The notes under the pieces are model-generated. The model was not told the DNA's origin and searched no databases. It saw only the letters and a program-made list of their open reading frames with translations. Position numbers and translations under genes: made by a program. This document shows positions 1 to 9,069 of a stretch of DNA of 64,000 nt, piece after piece (the first letter of the stretch is position 1; every line of letters begins with the position of its first letter). Origin of the DNA: DASUPK01 sp963801055 (GTDB lineage Bacteria > Actinomycetota > Thermoleophilia > Solirubrobacterales > 70-9); contig CAWDDE010000001.1 in the NCBI GenBank assembly GCA_963801055.1, positions 372,001 through 436,000 on the forward strand. The letters run 5' to 3'.

Positions 1-163
1 GCAGCCGGTTGCGCAGCATGCTCCAGCCCGCGCTCGAGTGCTGTGCTCGTCGATCTCGTAGAGGACGGTCTCGGTAGCCGCCGAGCGCGGCGATCTGCGC
101 GATCCCCGCACCCATCGTGCCGGCGCCGACGACGCCGACCCGCTCGACCGTCCCCGGGCTCAC
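1..163 (-). CDS. 3-hydroxyacyl-CoA dehydrogenase, N-terminal part (runs off the window edge)
   Basis: Only the first ~54 codons are present. The GTG start at 163 lies 7 bases after the acyl-CoA dehydrogenase stop. The N-terminus has the Rossmann motif GAGTMGAGIAQIAALGGY, typical of NAD-dependent 3-hydroxybutyryl/3-hydroxyacyl-CoA dehydrogenases, which oxidise 3-hydroxyacyl-CoA to 3-ketoacyl-CoA in beta-oxidation. Two apparent single-base insertions, near 75 and 40, break the frame. Removing them gives a continuous ETVLYEIDEHSLERGLEHA stretch. It is the last visible gene of a minus-strand operon with thiolase and acyl-CoA dehydrogenase, which supports the role. Chain-length preference cannot be told from this fragment. 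Confidence 0.8.
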   Translation of the reverse strand, partial: MSPGTVERVGVVGAGTMGAGIAQIAALGGYRDRPLRDRRAQHSSAGWSMLRNRL

Positions 164-169
164 GAATCG

Positions 170-1337
170 TCAACCAGACGGCGGCACCATCGCGTTGATG
201 CCGGTCGCGTCCCTGCCGATGATCAGCTTGTGGATCTGCGAGGTCCCCTCGTAGAGGGTCGTGACCCGCGCGTCCCGCAGGTAGCGCTCGACCGGATAGT
301 CGTCGACGTAGCCCGACCCGCCGTGGACCTGGATCGCCGCGTTGGCGCAGTCGACCGCCGCCTCGGTCGCGTAGTACTTGGCGATCGAGGTCTCGACCGT
401 GTTGCGAACGCCCGCGGTCCTTGAGCTCGCCCGCGCGATAGACCAGCAGCCTCGCTGCGTCCCTCTTCACGATCATGTCGGCGATCAGCTCCTGCACGAG
501 CTGGAAGCTCCCGATCGGCACGCCGAACTGCTGGCGCTCCTTCGCGTAGGCGACCGACGCATCGACGCAGCCGTCGCAGATTCCGACGCAGCCAGCGGCC
601 ACGCTGTAGCGGCCGTTGTCTAGCGCGCTCATAGCGACCTTGAAGCCGTCGCCGATCTCGCCGAGCATCGCGTCCTCTGGGAGCTCGACCTCGTCGAGCG
701 AGATCTCCGCGGTGTCGGATGAGCGCAGCCCCAGCTTGCCGTGGATCTCCTGCGAGCTGTAGCCGTCGTTCGCGGTCGGCACCAGGAAGCAGGCGAGTCC
801 CTTGTGCCTCTTCTCGGGATCGGTCTGGGCGAAGACGAGGGCGACCTCCGCGACGTTCCCCATGGAGATCCACATCTTGTTGCCCGTGATCGTCCAGCCC
901 GAGTCCGTCTTGGTGGCGCGGGTGCGGAGGCTGGCCGGGTCGGAGCCGGCGTCCGGCTCGGTGAGGGCGAAGCAGCCGAGCGACTCACCCGAGCAGAGCC
1001 GGGGGAGCCATTCGCGCTTCTGCTCCTCGGTGCCCCAGCGCTCGATCGATCCGGCGACGAGCGAGGTCTGCACCGAGACGACCGTGCGCGCCGACGAGTC
1101 GACGCGACCTACCTGCTCGACGATCAAGCCGTAGCTCAGGTAGTCGAGGCTGCGGCCACCGTACTCTTCGGAGACAGGGGCGCCGAGGTAACCCATCTCG
1201 CCGAGCATCGAGGCGAGCTCGCGGTCGAAGCGCCCGGCGCGATCGTTGTCGCGGACACGCGGGGCGATCTCCTTGTCGCAGAACTCCCGGGCGCTCTCGG
1301 AGATCAGCCGCTGCTCGTCTGTCAGCTGGAAGTCCAA
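170..1337 (-). CDS. acyl-CoA dehydrogenase
   Basis: A FAD-dependent enzyme of about 389 residues that introduces the trans-2 double bond into acyl-CoA. The TTG start at 1337 gives LDFQLTDEQRLISESAREF, a usual N-terminus for the family. Visible signatures are GCFALTEPDAGSDPASL, WTITGNKMWISMG, the C-terminal IQVHGGSGYVDDYPVER, and the catalytic-Glu segment TTLYEGTSQIHKL. It ends at the TGA at 170-172. One apparent indel near 415 shifts the frame inside GELKDRG..RNTVETS. It sits 16 bases after the class IV aminotransferase and 7 bases before the hydroxyacyl-CoA dehydrogenase start, so the genes are co-transcribed. It is a short- or medium-chain type by length; the substrate is unknown. Confidence 0.9.
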
Positions 1338-1353
1338 CGCTCGGCGTTCGGCC

Positions 1354-2154
1354 TCAGCCTGAGACCTGCATCTCGCGGCCAAGAACCGAGTCGAACGACT
1401 CGATCGCCTCCCGGGTCCGCTCGCCGGGGCATTCTGCGGCAGGTCCCTGCCGTCGATCGCCGAGACGGGTTGCACTTCACGGACGGTCGACGCCAGAAAT
1501 GCCTCGTGGGTCCCGCGGAGATCCTCGATCGGGAACGCCCCTTCCTCGACGTGGAGCTCCCGCACGATCCGGTCCCTCGTGATCGACTCGAGGATGCCGA
1601 CGTCGAGCGCCGGAGTGAGCAGCACCCCGTCGAAGGAGACCCAGAAGATGGTCGAGGTCGGAGCCTCGAGGACGATCCCGTCGGGGCGTACCAAGACCGC
1701 CTCCTCCGCGCCCCTTTCCTGGGCGATCCGAGTGGCCTGCATGTTGGCCGCATAGGAGAGGGACTTCACGCCGCTCAGGATCACGGTTGGTGAGTACGTC
1801 ACCGTTGCCAGGCGGACCGTCTCACCCAGGGGCGGCAGGTTCTCGGTGAAGGCCAGGCGGCGCCCCCCGCGCGTCGCCACCAGGCGCAGCTGACCCTCGT
1901 CCTCGCCGAACTCCGCCAGCAGGGCCGAGATCTCCCCCTCGAAGGTCTCGCGGTCGATCGGGAGCTCGATCGCCGCTGCGGAACGCTCCATGCGGTTCAG
2001 GTGCTCGCTCAGCGCGAAGGGCCGTCCCCCGTAGAGGCGGATCACCTCGAACACGCCGTCGCCACGTAGAAGCCCGTCGTCCGCGGCCGGGATCCGCGCG
2101 TCGGCCGTATCGGACGATTTGTCCATCGACGCTGGCCAACTCGCGTGGGCTCAT
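1354..2154 (-). CDS. aminotransferase class IV (PLP-dependent; BCAT/aminodeoxychorismate lyase-like)
   Basis: A fold-type IV PLP enzyme of about 266 residues. The sequence shows DDGLLRGDGVFEVIRLYGGR, the lysine-bearing GVKSLSYAANMQATR (likely Schiff-base Lys), AVLVRPDGIVLEAPTSTIFW and FLASTVREVQPVSAIDG. The family includes branched-chain aminotransferases, D-amino acid aminotransferases and aminodeoxychorismate lyase, and the sequence alone does not decide between them. The ATG at 2154 (MSPRELASVDGQIV) is preferred because VDG-I precedes the conserved GLL-GDGVFE in relatives, although a frameshift is needed around 2105-2120. A second frameshift lies near 1440. The gene lies between thiolase and acyl-CoA dehydrogenase, an unusual partner for beta-oxidation genes. 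Confidence 0.8.
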
Positions 2155-2208
2155 GCCTAGGCGAGGCTATCGGAGCGCAGCCTGCAGAAGGGTCCGCAGA
2201 ACGGGCGG

Positions 2209-3419
2209 CTACAGGGCTTCGACCACCGTCGCGACCCCTTGCCCGACGCCGACGCAGAGGGTGGCGATGCCGTAGCGGCCGCCGCGGCGGCGCAGCTCCC
2301 AGACCAGGGCGGTCATCAGCCGGGCGCCCGAGCAGCCGAGCGGATGGCCCAGAGCGATCGCGCCGCCGTTCACGTTGAGGCGCTCCTCGTCGATGCCGAG
2401 CCCCTCGGCGCAGGCGAGGACCTGCGACGCGAAGGCCTCGTTCAGCTCGATCAGCTCGATCTGGTCGAGCTCGAGCCCGGCCGCCTCGAGCGCCCGCGGG
2501 ATCGCGACCATCGGGCCGATCCCCATGTAGGCGGGATCGACGCCGGCGACCCCGATCGAGACGATCCGGCCCATCGGCTCCTTGCCGAGCTCGCGTGCGG
2601 TTTCCTCGGTTCCGAGGACCAGGCAGGCCGCGCCGTCGTTCAGCGTCGAGGAGTTGCCGGCGGTGACCGTTCCGCCCTCGCGGAAGGCGGGCCTGAGCTT
2701 GGCCAGCTTCTCCATCGAGGTGTCCTCACGTGGTCCCTCGTCCGGCGTCCAGGATGCGTGGCTCCTCACCGCCTGCGCCGCGGCGGGATCTCGACCGGCA
2801 CGATCTGCTCTGCGAAGCGGCCGTCCCGCTGGGCGGCGACGGCCCGCTGGTGGCTCTGCAGCGCGAATCGATCCTGCTCCTCACGGGAGATCCCGTAGCT
2901 GCTCGGCGACGTTCTCGCCGGTCTCGCCCATCGACTCGGTCGAGTAGCGCTCGGCCATCCGCGGGTTGATCATCCGCCAGCCCAGCGTCGTGTCGTAGAG
3001 CGTCTGCTCGCCACGCGGCAGGCCGTTCTCGGGTTTCGGCAGCACCCAGGGGGCGCGGCTCATCGACTCGACGCCGCCGGCGAGGTAGAGGTCTCCCTCG
3101 CCGAGGCGGAGCGCGCGCGAGGCCTGGTTGACGGCCTCGAGGCCGGAGGCGCAGAGCCGGTTCACGGTCACCCCCGGCACATCGACCGGCAAGTCCCGCC
3201 AGCAGTGCAGCCATGCGGGCGACGTCGCGGTTGTCCTCGCCGGATTGGTTGGCGGCGCCCATGTAGACGTCATCGATCCGGGAGGGATCGATCCCGTTCC
3301 GCTCGACCGCCGCGGAGACGACATGCGCCGCCAGGTCGTCCGGCCTGATGCTCGGAGAGGGCGCCGCGATAGCCGCCCATCGGCGTCCTCAGCGCGTCGA
3401 TGATCACGGCCTCGGGCAC
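2209..3419 (-). CDS. acetyl-CoA C-acyltransferase (thiolase)
   Basis: Thiolase of about 403 residues, catalysing thiolytic cleavage of 3-ketoacyl-CoA (or the reverse condensation). The GTG start at 3419 gives VPEAVIIDALRTPMGGYRGA. The acyl-accepting Cys lies in VNRLCASGLEAVNQASRA, and the second catalytic site in NVNGGAIALGHPLGCSGAR (His and Cys). LIELNEAFASQVLACAEGLG is also present. The stop is TAG at 2209-2211. Several frameshifts interrupt the N-terminal half and the middle (around 3190-3370, 2880 and 2750). It is the first gene of the operon thiolase, aminotransferase, acyl-CoA dehydrogenase, hydroxyacyl-CoA dehydrogenase, with a 54-base gap to the next gene. Confidence 0.9.
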
Positions 3420-3451
3420 GGCTGATGGACTGTAGCCTCAGCCGCTGGGAG

Positions 3452-3766
3452 ATGGCCCTCATCGCCCTCACCCTCGGGCTCCTCGTCCTGCTCTTCCTGA
3501 TCATGGTCGCGCTCGCGCGCGCCTTCGAAGGGAACAGGGTGGCCGACATCATCGACTGGAAGCCGACGCGTTCGCCCGAGGTGGAGGCCCAGAACGAGGT
3601 CGACGACGTCCGCCAGATGATCGAGGCGCAGAACGTCTACCGGCGCAAGCGGGGGGCCCCGGAGATCACCGAGGAGGACGTCGAGCGCCAGGCGCGCGAG
3701 GACCAGGGCGCTGCGGGCACGGGGCCGCGGGCCGTTCGCCGCAGGGTGGCGGGGCTCGACAGATGA
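3452..3766 (+). CDS. small membrane-anchored protein, unknown function
   Basis: About 104 residues: one N-terminal transmembrane helix (ALIALTLGLLVLLFLIMVAL) followed by a charged, helical cytoplasmic-type tail rich in Glu, Arg and Gln (EAQNEVDDVRQMIEAQNVY). No family recognised. An upstream ATG at 3425 in the same frame would add nine residues. I prefer 3452 because it starts right at the membrane helix and has a -10-like TAGCCT 13 bases upstream, suggesting a short or absent leader. It is divergent from the thiolase operon, and its stop is at 3764-3766, just before the next gene. Confidence 0.6.
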   Translation: MALIALTLGLLVLLFLIMVALARAFEGNRVADIIDWKPTRSPEVEAQNEVDDVRQMIEAQNVYRRKRGAPEITEEDVERQAREDQGAAGTGPRAVRRRVAGLDR

Positions 3767-3770
3767 GTAG

Positions 3771-4256
3771 TTGGCTCGGGCGCTGATCGTCGGCTGCGGC
3801 TGCCGCGGCCGCGAGCTCGCGGCGGAGCTCGCCAGATCGGGCTGGCAGGTGCGCGGGACCAGCCGCCGGGCGGACGGGCTGGAGGCGATCGAGCGCGGCG
3901 GGGATCGAAGCCGGCCCCGGCGGATCCCGGACCGGCCGGGAACGGTGCTCGAGCTCTGCGGCGACGTCGCCGTGGTCGTCTGGCTGCTCGGCTCCGCGAC
4001 CGGCGAGTCGGAGGCGATCTCGGCCATCCACGGCGCCGCGGCTGCGAGAGCCTGCTGGAGAAGCTGGTCGACAGCCCGGTCCGGGGCTTCGCCTACGAGG
4101 CGGCCGGGTCGGTGGACGGAGAGACGCTGGCCGAGGGCGCGCGGATCGTCGAGCGGGCGGGGGAGAGGTGGCGGATCCCGGTTGACGCTGCTCACCGAGG
4201 ATCGGCGGGAGCCGGGGTGGGCCGCACGCACGCCGCCGCCGCGGTCGCGGGGCTAG
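3771..4256 (+). CDS. NAD(P)-binding Rossmann protein, SDR/epimerase-like, frameshifted
   Basis: The N-terminus ARALIVGCGCRGRELAAELA carries a glycine-rich dinucleotide-binding loop typical of atypical SDR/NAD-dependent epimerase-like proteins. VVVWLLGSATG and GFAYEAAGSVDGETLAEG follow. The product is short (about 165 residues), so only a compact Rossmann domain is present and no catalytic YxxxK is seen. Start: TTG at 3771. An ATG at 3763 overlapping the previous stop (ATGA) would be better for coupling but needs one indel. Several frameshifts (near 3905, 4045, 4185 and 4230) leave the exact end uncertain. Function unknown. Confidence 0.5.
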   Translation: MARALIVGCGCRGRELAAELARSGWQVRGTSRRADGLEAIERGGDRSRPRRIPDRPGTVLELCGDVAVVVWLLGSATGESEAISAIHGAAAARACWRSWSTARSGASPTRRPGRWTERRWPRARGSSSGRGRGGGSRLTLLTEDRREPGWAARTPPPRSRG

Positions 4257-4342
4257 TGCCGGATGAGTTGCCCTGGAAGGCGTTCGCCTTCGAGGGCGGG
4301 GCGCAGGGGCTCTGCGGGGGGATCGGGTACGGGTTACCGGGC

Positions 4343-4944
4343 TCACCGCAGGGATCTCGCCGGCGAGACCGGCTTGGCGTTCTGCTCCGCGGCGAGCGAG
4401 GAGTTGGTCGGTGTCTTCGACCAGGGCGCGCGGTCCTTGAAGTGGGTCGGTGGCTTGTCGAAGAGCGCGACCAGCCCCAGCCAGCCGCCGACGATGACGA
4501 CGAGCACCGCCCGACGGCCACGAAGAACATGATCTGCCTGCGCGCCGAGGGCCCGTAGGAGTGGCCGACCACCTGCCGGCGCTTGTCCTGCCCCATCGCG
4601 TCGACGTCGAGGGCTGCGTGCGCTTCGCCTCCTCGGAGGGCTCGAACTTCTCGAGCTTGTCGATGTCCGCCGCGCTCGGAGCGGTGCCTCTGGTCGTCTC
4701 GGACTCGGAGCTCCGCGAGGCAGTCGCTTTGGAGCTCTTGGACTTCGAGCTGCCCGAGGCAGTCGCCTTTGGAGCTCTTGGACTTCGAGCTCCGCGAGCC
4801 GGATGAAGGGGATCGACTCCCGGATTTCCGCGATCTGGGCGAATTTGCCGTCGCTTCGGGCACGGCCCCGAGCCCCCAGGTCTCCCTCACTTGCTCGGCC
4901 GGGTCGACTTTCGATCGACCCCCGGATTTCCTCCACTTCGCCAT
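4343..4944 (-). CDS. Ser/Lys-rich repeat protein with C-terminal membrane helix, frameshifted
   Basis: The ATG at 4944 gives MAKWRKSGGRSKVDPAEQV. A low-complexity segment of repeated SKSKSSKATA-type units follows (encoded by the direct repeats at 4716-4790), then an acidic DIDKLEKFEPSEEAK stretch, then a hydrophobic segment (MFFVAVGAVLVVIVGGWLGLVALF) and a polar tail ending at the TGA at 4343-4345. It needs two or more frameshift corrections. It is probably a single-pass membrane protein with a disordered basic/serine-rich N-terminal domain. No family recognised. The repeats themselves may have caused assembly or polymerase slippage. Confidence 0.45.
4716..4790. repeat. direct repeat, two ~35-bp units
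   Basis: Two near-identical units, 4716-4750 and 4755-4790, share the core ggagctcttggacttcgagc preceded by gaggcagtcgc(c)ttt. The second unit has one additional c. They encode the Ser/Lys-rich repeat of the minus-strand protein. The one-base difference inside otherwise identical coding repeats suggests a spurious insertion. Confidence 0.8.
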
Positions 4945-5025
4945 CCCGCGGCAACCATAGCGCCGGTCTCCCGGGGCCGCGCCACCTCGTCAGGGCCGAA
5001 TTCCCGGCTTGCGGGTCGCAATTGG

Positions 5026-5054
5026 ATAAAGTCTGATCAGGATTACAGAGTTAT
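5026..5054. promoter_or_regulatory. AT-rich imperfect inverted repeat upstream of the sulfurtransferase
   Basis: Arms ataaagtctg and cagagttat form an imperfect dyad in an AT-rich patch that stands out from the G+C-rich surroundings, 36 bases before the rhodanese start. It could be an operator or part of the promoter. No specific regulator can be assigned. Confidence 0.3.
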
Positions 5055-5089
5055 GAATTCATGGCTAGACACGAGAGAGAGGCGAAGCG

Positions 5090-5936
5090 ATGGCCGATTA
5101 CGCAAACGACGTACTGGTGGAGACCGACTGGGTCGCCGACCACCTCGATGACGACGACATCCGGATCGTCGAGGTCGACGAGAACCCCGCGCTCTACGCC
5201 GAGGCGCACATCCCGGGGGCGATCGGCTTCGACTGGAAGACGGATCTCCAGGACCAGGTGAAGCGGGATTTCCTCGGCCCGGAGGAGTTCGGAAAGCTGA
5301 TGGGGAGCCGCGGGATCTCGAACGACCACACGGTCCTCCTCTATGGCGACCGCAACAACTGGTTCGCCGCCTACACCTACTGGTACTTCCTCTACTACGG
5401 CCACGACAAGGTCAAGCTGATCAACGGCCCCCGCGAGAAGTGGATCGCTGAGGACCAGCCGACCAGCACCGACGTGCCGTCATATCCCGAAGCCGACCTT
5501 CGAGGCCAAGGACGGCGACGACTCGATCCGGGCGAAGCGCGACGAGGTGCTGGAGGCGCTCGACTCCGACACGAAGCTCGTCGATGTCCGCAGCCCGCAG
5601 GAGTACTCGGGCGAGCTGATCGCGATGGCCGGCTACGAGCAGGAGGGCGCGCAGCGCGCCGGGCACATCCCGGGCGCCGCTTCGGTTCCCTGGGCCCAGG
5701 CCGTCAAGGAGGACGGCACCTTCAAGTCCGCCGACGAGCTCCGCGAGCTCTACCAGGGCAAGGGTGTGATCGAGGACGGCAACCCGATCATCGCCTACTG
5801 CCGGATCGGCGAGCGCTCGGCGCACACCTGGTTCGTTCTCCACGAGCTGCTCGGGCGAGGGCAACGTCAAGAACTACGACGGCTCGTGGACCGAGTGGGG
5901 GAACCTGGTCGACGTCCCGATCGAGAAGGACGCTAG
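5090..5936 (+). CDS. sseA: thiosulfate/3-mercaptopyruvate sulfurtransferase (two-domain rhodanese)
   Basis: About 280 residues in two rhodanese domains. The inactive N-terminal domain has IRIVEVDENPALYAEAHIPG. The catalytic C-terminal domain has KLVDVRSPQEYSGE and the active-site loop YCRIGERSAHTWFVL, whose Cys carries the persulfide; CRIGER is the CysA/SseA actinobacterial form. It transfers sulfane sulfur from thiosulfate or mercaptopyruvate to a thiophilic acceptor in the cytoplasm. The ATG start at 5090 follows gagaggcgaagcg, a weak ribosome-binding site. Apparent one-base insertions near 5488 (ccCgaag) and 5852 (ggGcgag) break the frame. Because of a further ambiguity at the 3' end, the stop (about 5936) is approximate. 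Confidence 0.88.
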
Positions 5937-5952
5937 CTGTCAGCTGACTAGT

Positions 5953-5990
5953 GAGGGGCGGCCGGCCGGCGTCGATCGGCCGGCCGCCTC
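5953..5990. terminator. bidirectional terminator-like hairpin between convergent genes
   Basis: A strong G+C stem, gagg(gg)cggccggccg against cggccggccgcctc with a short loop, lies exactly between the convergent sulfurtransferase and DHFR-like genes. There is no long T tract, as is common in such genomes. Confidence 0.6.
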
Positions 5991-5993
5991 CCG

Positions 5994-6638
5994 TCACTTC
6001 ACGACGCGGTACTTGAGGTGCGCTACCCCGGGTGCCTCGACCGCGCGGAGCTGTTCAAGCTTCAGGTCCGGCCGACTCCGTCGAAGAGCCGCTCGCCGTC
6101 GCCGAGCAGGATCGGGGCGACGTGCAGCTCGATCTCGTCGACCAGTCCGGCCGCCAGGTACTGGTTGATGGAGTCGGCGCCGCCGCCGAGCGAAGACGTC
6201 CTTGTCGCCGGCCGCCTCCCTCGCCTGGGCGAGGGCCGACTCGATTCCGTCGGTGACGAAGGTGAAGGTGGTGTCGGAGAGCGTCAGCGGCTCGCGCTCG
6301 TGGTGGGTGAGGACGAAGACCGGCTTGTGGAAGGGCGGGTCCTCGCCCCACCAACCGGGCCATGGATCGTCGCCCCAGGGCCCGCCGTCCGGAGGGCCGA
6401 ACTTGCCGCGCCCCATGATCTCGGCGCCGACGTTGGCCAGTCGCCTCCTCGACTATCGGAGTGCTGGCGTTGTCCTCGCCGCCCTCCTTGCCGTGGGGTT
6501 CGCGCCACGCCTTCAGCTCGACTATCCAGTCGTGGAGCTGCTTCGCCCCCCTCGCCGAGCGGGTTCTCCTCGCTCTGGTTCGGCCCGGCGACGTAGCCGT
6601 CCAGCCGAAACCGAGATGTGGACTCTCACCTTGCTCAT
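5994..6638 (-). CDS. dihydrofolate reductase family protein (RibD C-terminal domain-like), frameshifted
   Basis: After frame repair it reads about 214 residues: MSKVRVHISVS then LDGYVAGPNQSEENPLGEGG, NVGAEIMGRGKFGPPDGGPW, KPVFVLTHHEREPLTL, and a C-terminus ending HLKYRVVK before the TGA at 5994-5996. This matches the stand-alone RibD-C/DHFR-like reductases, NADPH-dependent enzymes of mostly unknown substrate. At least four indels split it (near 6190, 6435, 6545 and 6605). It starts 4 bases after the NUDIX stop at 6643, as the last gene of the six-gene minus-strand operon. A second member of the family is at 17538-18122. Confidence 0.72.
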
Positions 6639-6642
6639 GTCT

Positions 6643-7249
6643 CTATAGACGGGGTCCATGGTCCGGAAACTCATCGCCCCGTCGGTCGAGGCGCTCGAAG
6701 AGCATCGCCAGGATCCGGGCAGTCGCGCCCCAGATCAGCTTGTCGGCGACCAGGTAGGTGTCGGTCTTGATCGGGACGCCGCGCCGCACCAGCCGCCGCT
6801 TCTCGTAGCCGGCGGCGAGGTCGTCCAGCGAGGCCACCAGGACGCTCTCGACCTCGGCCGGATTCGGCTCGAAGCGCATGCCCTCCTCGATCAGCCCGAC
6901 GAAGGGGTGAACCTTGTAATTGGTGACGAAGGTCCCGATCGGGGGCAGCGCGCCCGCGACCTCGACGTTGTCGCGGGAGAGGCCGATCTCCTCCTCGGCC
7001 TCCCGCAGTGCGGTCTCGATCAACTGCTCGCCCTCATCCCGCCTGCCGCCGGGGAAGGAGATCTCCCCTGCGTGGCGCTTCAGGTCGGAGCGGCGCTCGG
7101 TGAAGACCAGGCCCGGGTTGTCGGGCCAGCCGTGCATCGGGCACCAGCACGGCAGCCTCGGTACGACCGTGGGCCTCGAGCTCCGCGGCCTCGGCCGGGT
7201 CCAGCAGCAGCGACCGCAGATCAGATGATGACCTGGACGGTTCCGCCAT
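6643..7249 (-). CDS. NUDIX hydrolase, CoA pyrophosphatase-like (NudL type)
   Basis: About 202 residues. It contains the NUDIX box in GGRRDEGEQLIETALREAEE plus EIGL, preceded by LVFTERRSDLKRHAGEISFP, the signature seen in CoA/acyl-CoA pyrophosphatases (the UPF0035-type extension). It would hydrolyse CoA or related nucleoside diphosphate derivatives to 3',5'-ADP plus 4'-phosphopantetheine; the substrate is inferred from the motif only. The ATG at 7249 (MAEPSRSSSDLRSLLLDP) lies inside the 3' end of the SDR gene, a 29-base overlap. One indel near 7140 shifts the frame. Stop TAG at 6643-6645. Confidence 0.82.
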
Positions 7250-8032
7250 CGACGCTCCAGGCCGCCCCGGACGTGTACGAGGCGTGCTCCGAGCAGAGAA
7301 AGACGATGGCGCCCGCGATCTCCTCGGGCTCGGCCAGCCGGCCGATCGGGCGCTTCGATCCGGCGCACATCGAGGGCTTCCTCGCGGCTCGACGTGGCCG
7401 TCCTTCTCCTTCGACTGGTCGAGCAGTCCGCCCTCGTCCATCCAGAGCTCGGACTTGACCGGGCCGGGGCAGATCGCGTTGATCAGCACGCCATGCGGCG
7501 GCGTAGCGGTCGGCGAAGAGCCGCGAGAGGGAGAGCTCGGCGGCCTTCGCCACCGAGTACTCCGGCATCGATGCCGACGGGCGCTTGCCTGCGGTGCTCG
7601 AGACGTTGACGATCCGGCCCCAGCCGCGCTCGCGCATGCCCGGCGCCGCGGCTCGCATCAGCCGCATCGGGGCCATCACGTTCAGCTCCCAGGCCGCGTA
7701 CCAGTCCTCGTCGGGCACCTCGTCGAGGTCTCGCCACCTCGCGCGTGCCGGCATTGTTGACGAGGACGTCGAGCTGGCCGAGGCGGTCGTTCGCCTCGCG
7801 CACGATCCGATCCGTCGCAGCGGGATCGCGCGACGTCGGCGACCAGCGATTCGGCGCGGCCGCCCCCGTCCTCGCCCGCCGCCGCGCACTCGTCCGCCGC
7901 CTCGATCAGCTGCTCCTCGGAGCGAGCGACCAGAAGCACGTCCGCTCCCTCGGCGCAGAGCATCCGGGCGGTGGCGCGGCCGATGCCGCGGCTGGCGCCG
8001 GTCACCACGCAGGCGCGACCGCTGAGTCCCAA
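7221..8032 (-). CDS. SDR-family oxidoreductase (3-oxoacyl-ACP reductase-like)
   Basis: Classical short-chain dehydrogenase of about 270 residues. The ATG at 8032 gives MGLSGRACVVTGASRGIGRA with the TGxxxGIG cofactor motif. NVMAPMRLMRAAAPGMRERG, VNVSSTAG (catalytic Ser region) and EYSVAKAAELSLSRL (the YxxxK pair) follow, with GAAWSVDGGTVQVII at the C-terminus. Frameshifts are visible near 7490, 7735 and 7830. It is NAD(P)-dependent, reducing or oxidising a carbonyl/alcohol substrate that I cannot name. It is in an operon: 10 bases after the OsmC gene and overlapping the NUDIX gene. Confidence 0.85.
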
Positions 8033-8042
8033 GATCCACGGG

Positions 8043-8464
8043 TCAGTCCTCGTCCTCGAAGTCCTCGATCAGCTCCAGCGAGTCGTTGACGCACGACGTC
8101 CTGGGACTTGAGCGCCCTGTGCACAGGGCACTTGCCGGCGATGGTCAGCAACCGGTCGCGGTTCTCGTCGCTGAGCTGGGCGCCGAGGGTGATCCGCACG
8201 TCGAAGGTCGGCGGGTCATCGGTCGTCGCCTCGGTGTAGTCGACCGCCACCTCGACCGTCCCGAGACCCCACTCCTTGCGGTTGGCGTACATCTCGATCG
8301 TGATCGCGGTGCAGCTGGCCAGCGATGCGGCGAGCAGCTCGGTCGGCGATCGGGCCCCGGTCGGTGCCGCCCCTCTCCTCCGGCTCATCGACGATCAGTC
8401 GGTGCTCGCGGATCTCGAGTTCGTGCTCGTAGCCCTGGCGCCGGCGGGCGACGGCGCTCTTCAT
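8043..8464 (-). CDS. OsmC-family peroxiredoxin-like protein
   Basis: About 140 residues. The catalytic cysteines of the OsmC/Ohr fold are in ELLAASLASCTAITIEMYA and LLTIAGKCPVHRALKSQDV. It probably reduces organic hydroperoxides, as known for the family. ATG at 8464. Its first two bases coincide with the end of the cobalamin adenosyltransferase stop (TGATG), implying translational coupling. Indels near 8090 and 8360 shift the frame. After repair the C-terminus is VNDSLELIEDFEDED and the stop is at 8043-8045. Confidence 0.85.
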
Positions 8465-9035
8465 CAGGTCCCGCTCCTGCCCTCGAACATCTGGGGGTTC
8501 GGCTCGTCTGCGAATCGGGCGAGGGCGAAGGCGAGGTCGGAGGCGCGGTTCAGGTAGCGCAGGACGGCGTCGGAGGCCAGGCCGTCGGAGTCACGCAGCT
8601 CGACCACTCGCCGCTCGGCCCGGCGGATCGCGGAGCGGGCCACGTCGAGCGCGGCCGACAGCTCGGTGCCTCCCGGGATGACGAACTGGGGCGGGAGATC
8701 GACCTGGCTCATGTAGCGGTCGATGTCGGCCTCGACCGACTCGACCATCTCGTCCGTGATCCGGCTGACGCCGTCCTCGAGCCGGCTCGGCCGCCTCGGG
8801 CGAGGTCGCTAGCTCGGCGCCGGCGACGAAGAGGTTGTGCTGGAGGGAGAGGATCGTGGCGTGGAGGTCGGCCTGGTTGTCCTCGCTTGCAGAGCGACCG
8901 CGCGACGCCGAGCGCGGAGTTCGCCTCGTCGATCGACCCGTAGGCCTCGGTCCGCGCGTCGGTCTTGGGCACGCGGCCGCCGTACCAGAGGCTGGTCGTG
9001 CCATCGTCGCCCTTGCGCGTGTAGATCTTGACCAC
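8464..9035 (-). CDS. ATP:cob(I)alamin adenosyltransferase (PduO type)
   Basis: About 190 residues. The N-terminus VVKIYTRKGDDGTTSLWYGG carries the family's TRxGDxGxT ATP-binding motif. AYGSIDEANSALGVARS and the C-terminal RYLNRASDLAFALARFADE (RxLNRxSDxxF cobalamin/ATP motif) complete a PduO-type enzyme. It transfers the adenosyl group of ATP to Co(I) to form coenzyme B12. GTG start at 9035, 34 bases after the DUF1015 stop. The frame breaks near 8890 and 8785. The stop TGA at 8464-8466 overlaps the OsmC start. Confidence 0.9.
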
Positions 9036-9069
9036 GAGCCGACCATACCCGGCCCGCCCGGCCGGGCAG

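Noticed and set aside
223..873. Long Arg/Ala-rich open frames opposite or out of frame with the acyl-CoA dehydrogenase, and similar frames elsewhere
   Set aside because: In this high-G+C DNA all frames stay open for long stretches. These translate to low-complexity Arg/Ala/Gly/Pro sequence with no family features and lie over recognisable genes.
5090..5936. Programmed frameshifting in the sulfurtransferase and other genes
   Set aside because: The indel sites lack slippery heptamers and occur throughout unrelated essential genes with the same extra-G/C signature, so sequence error is the simpler explanation.
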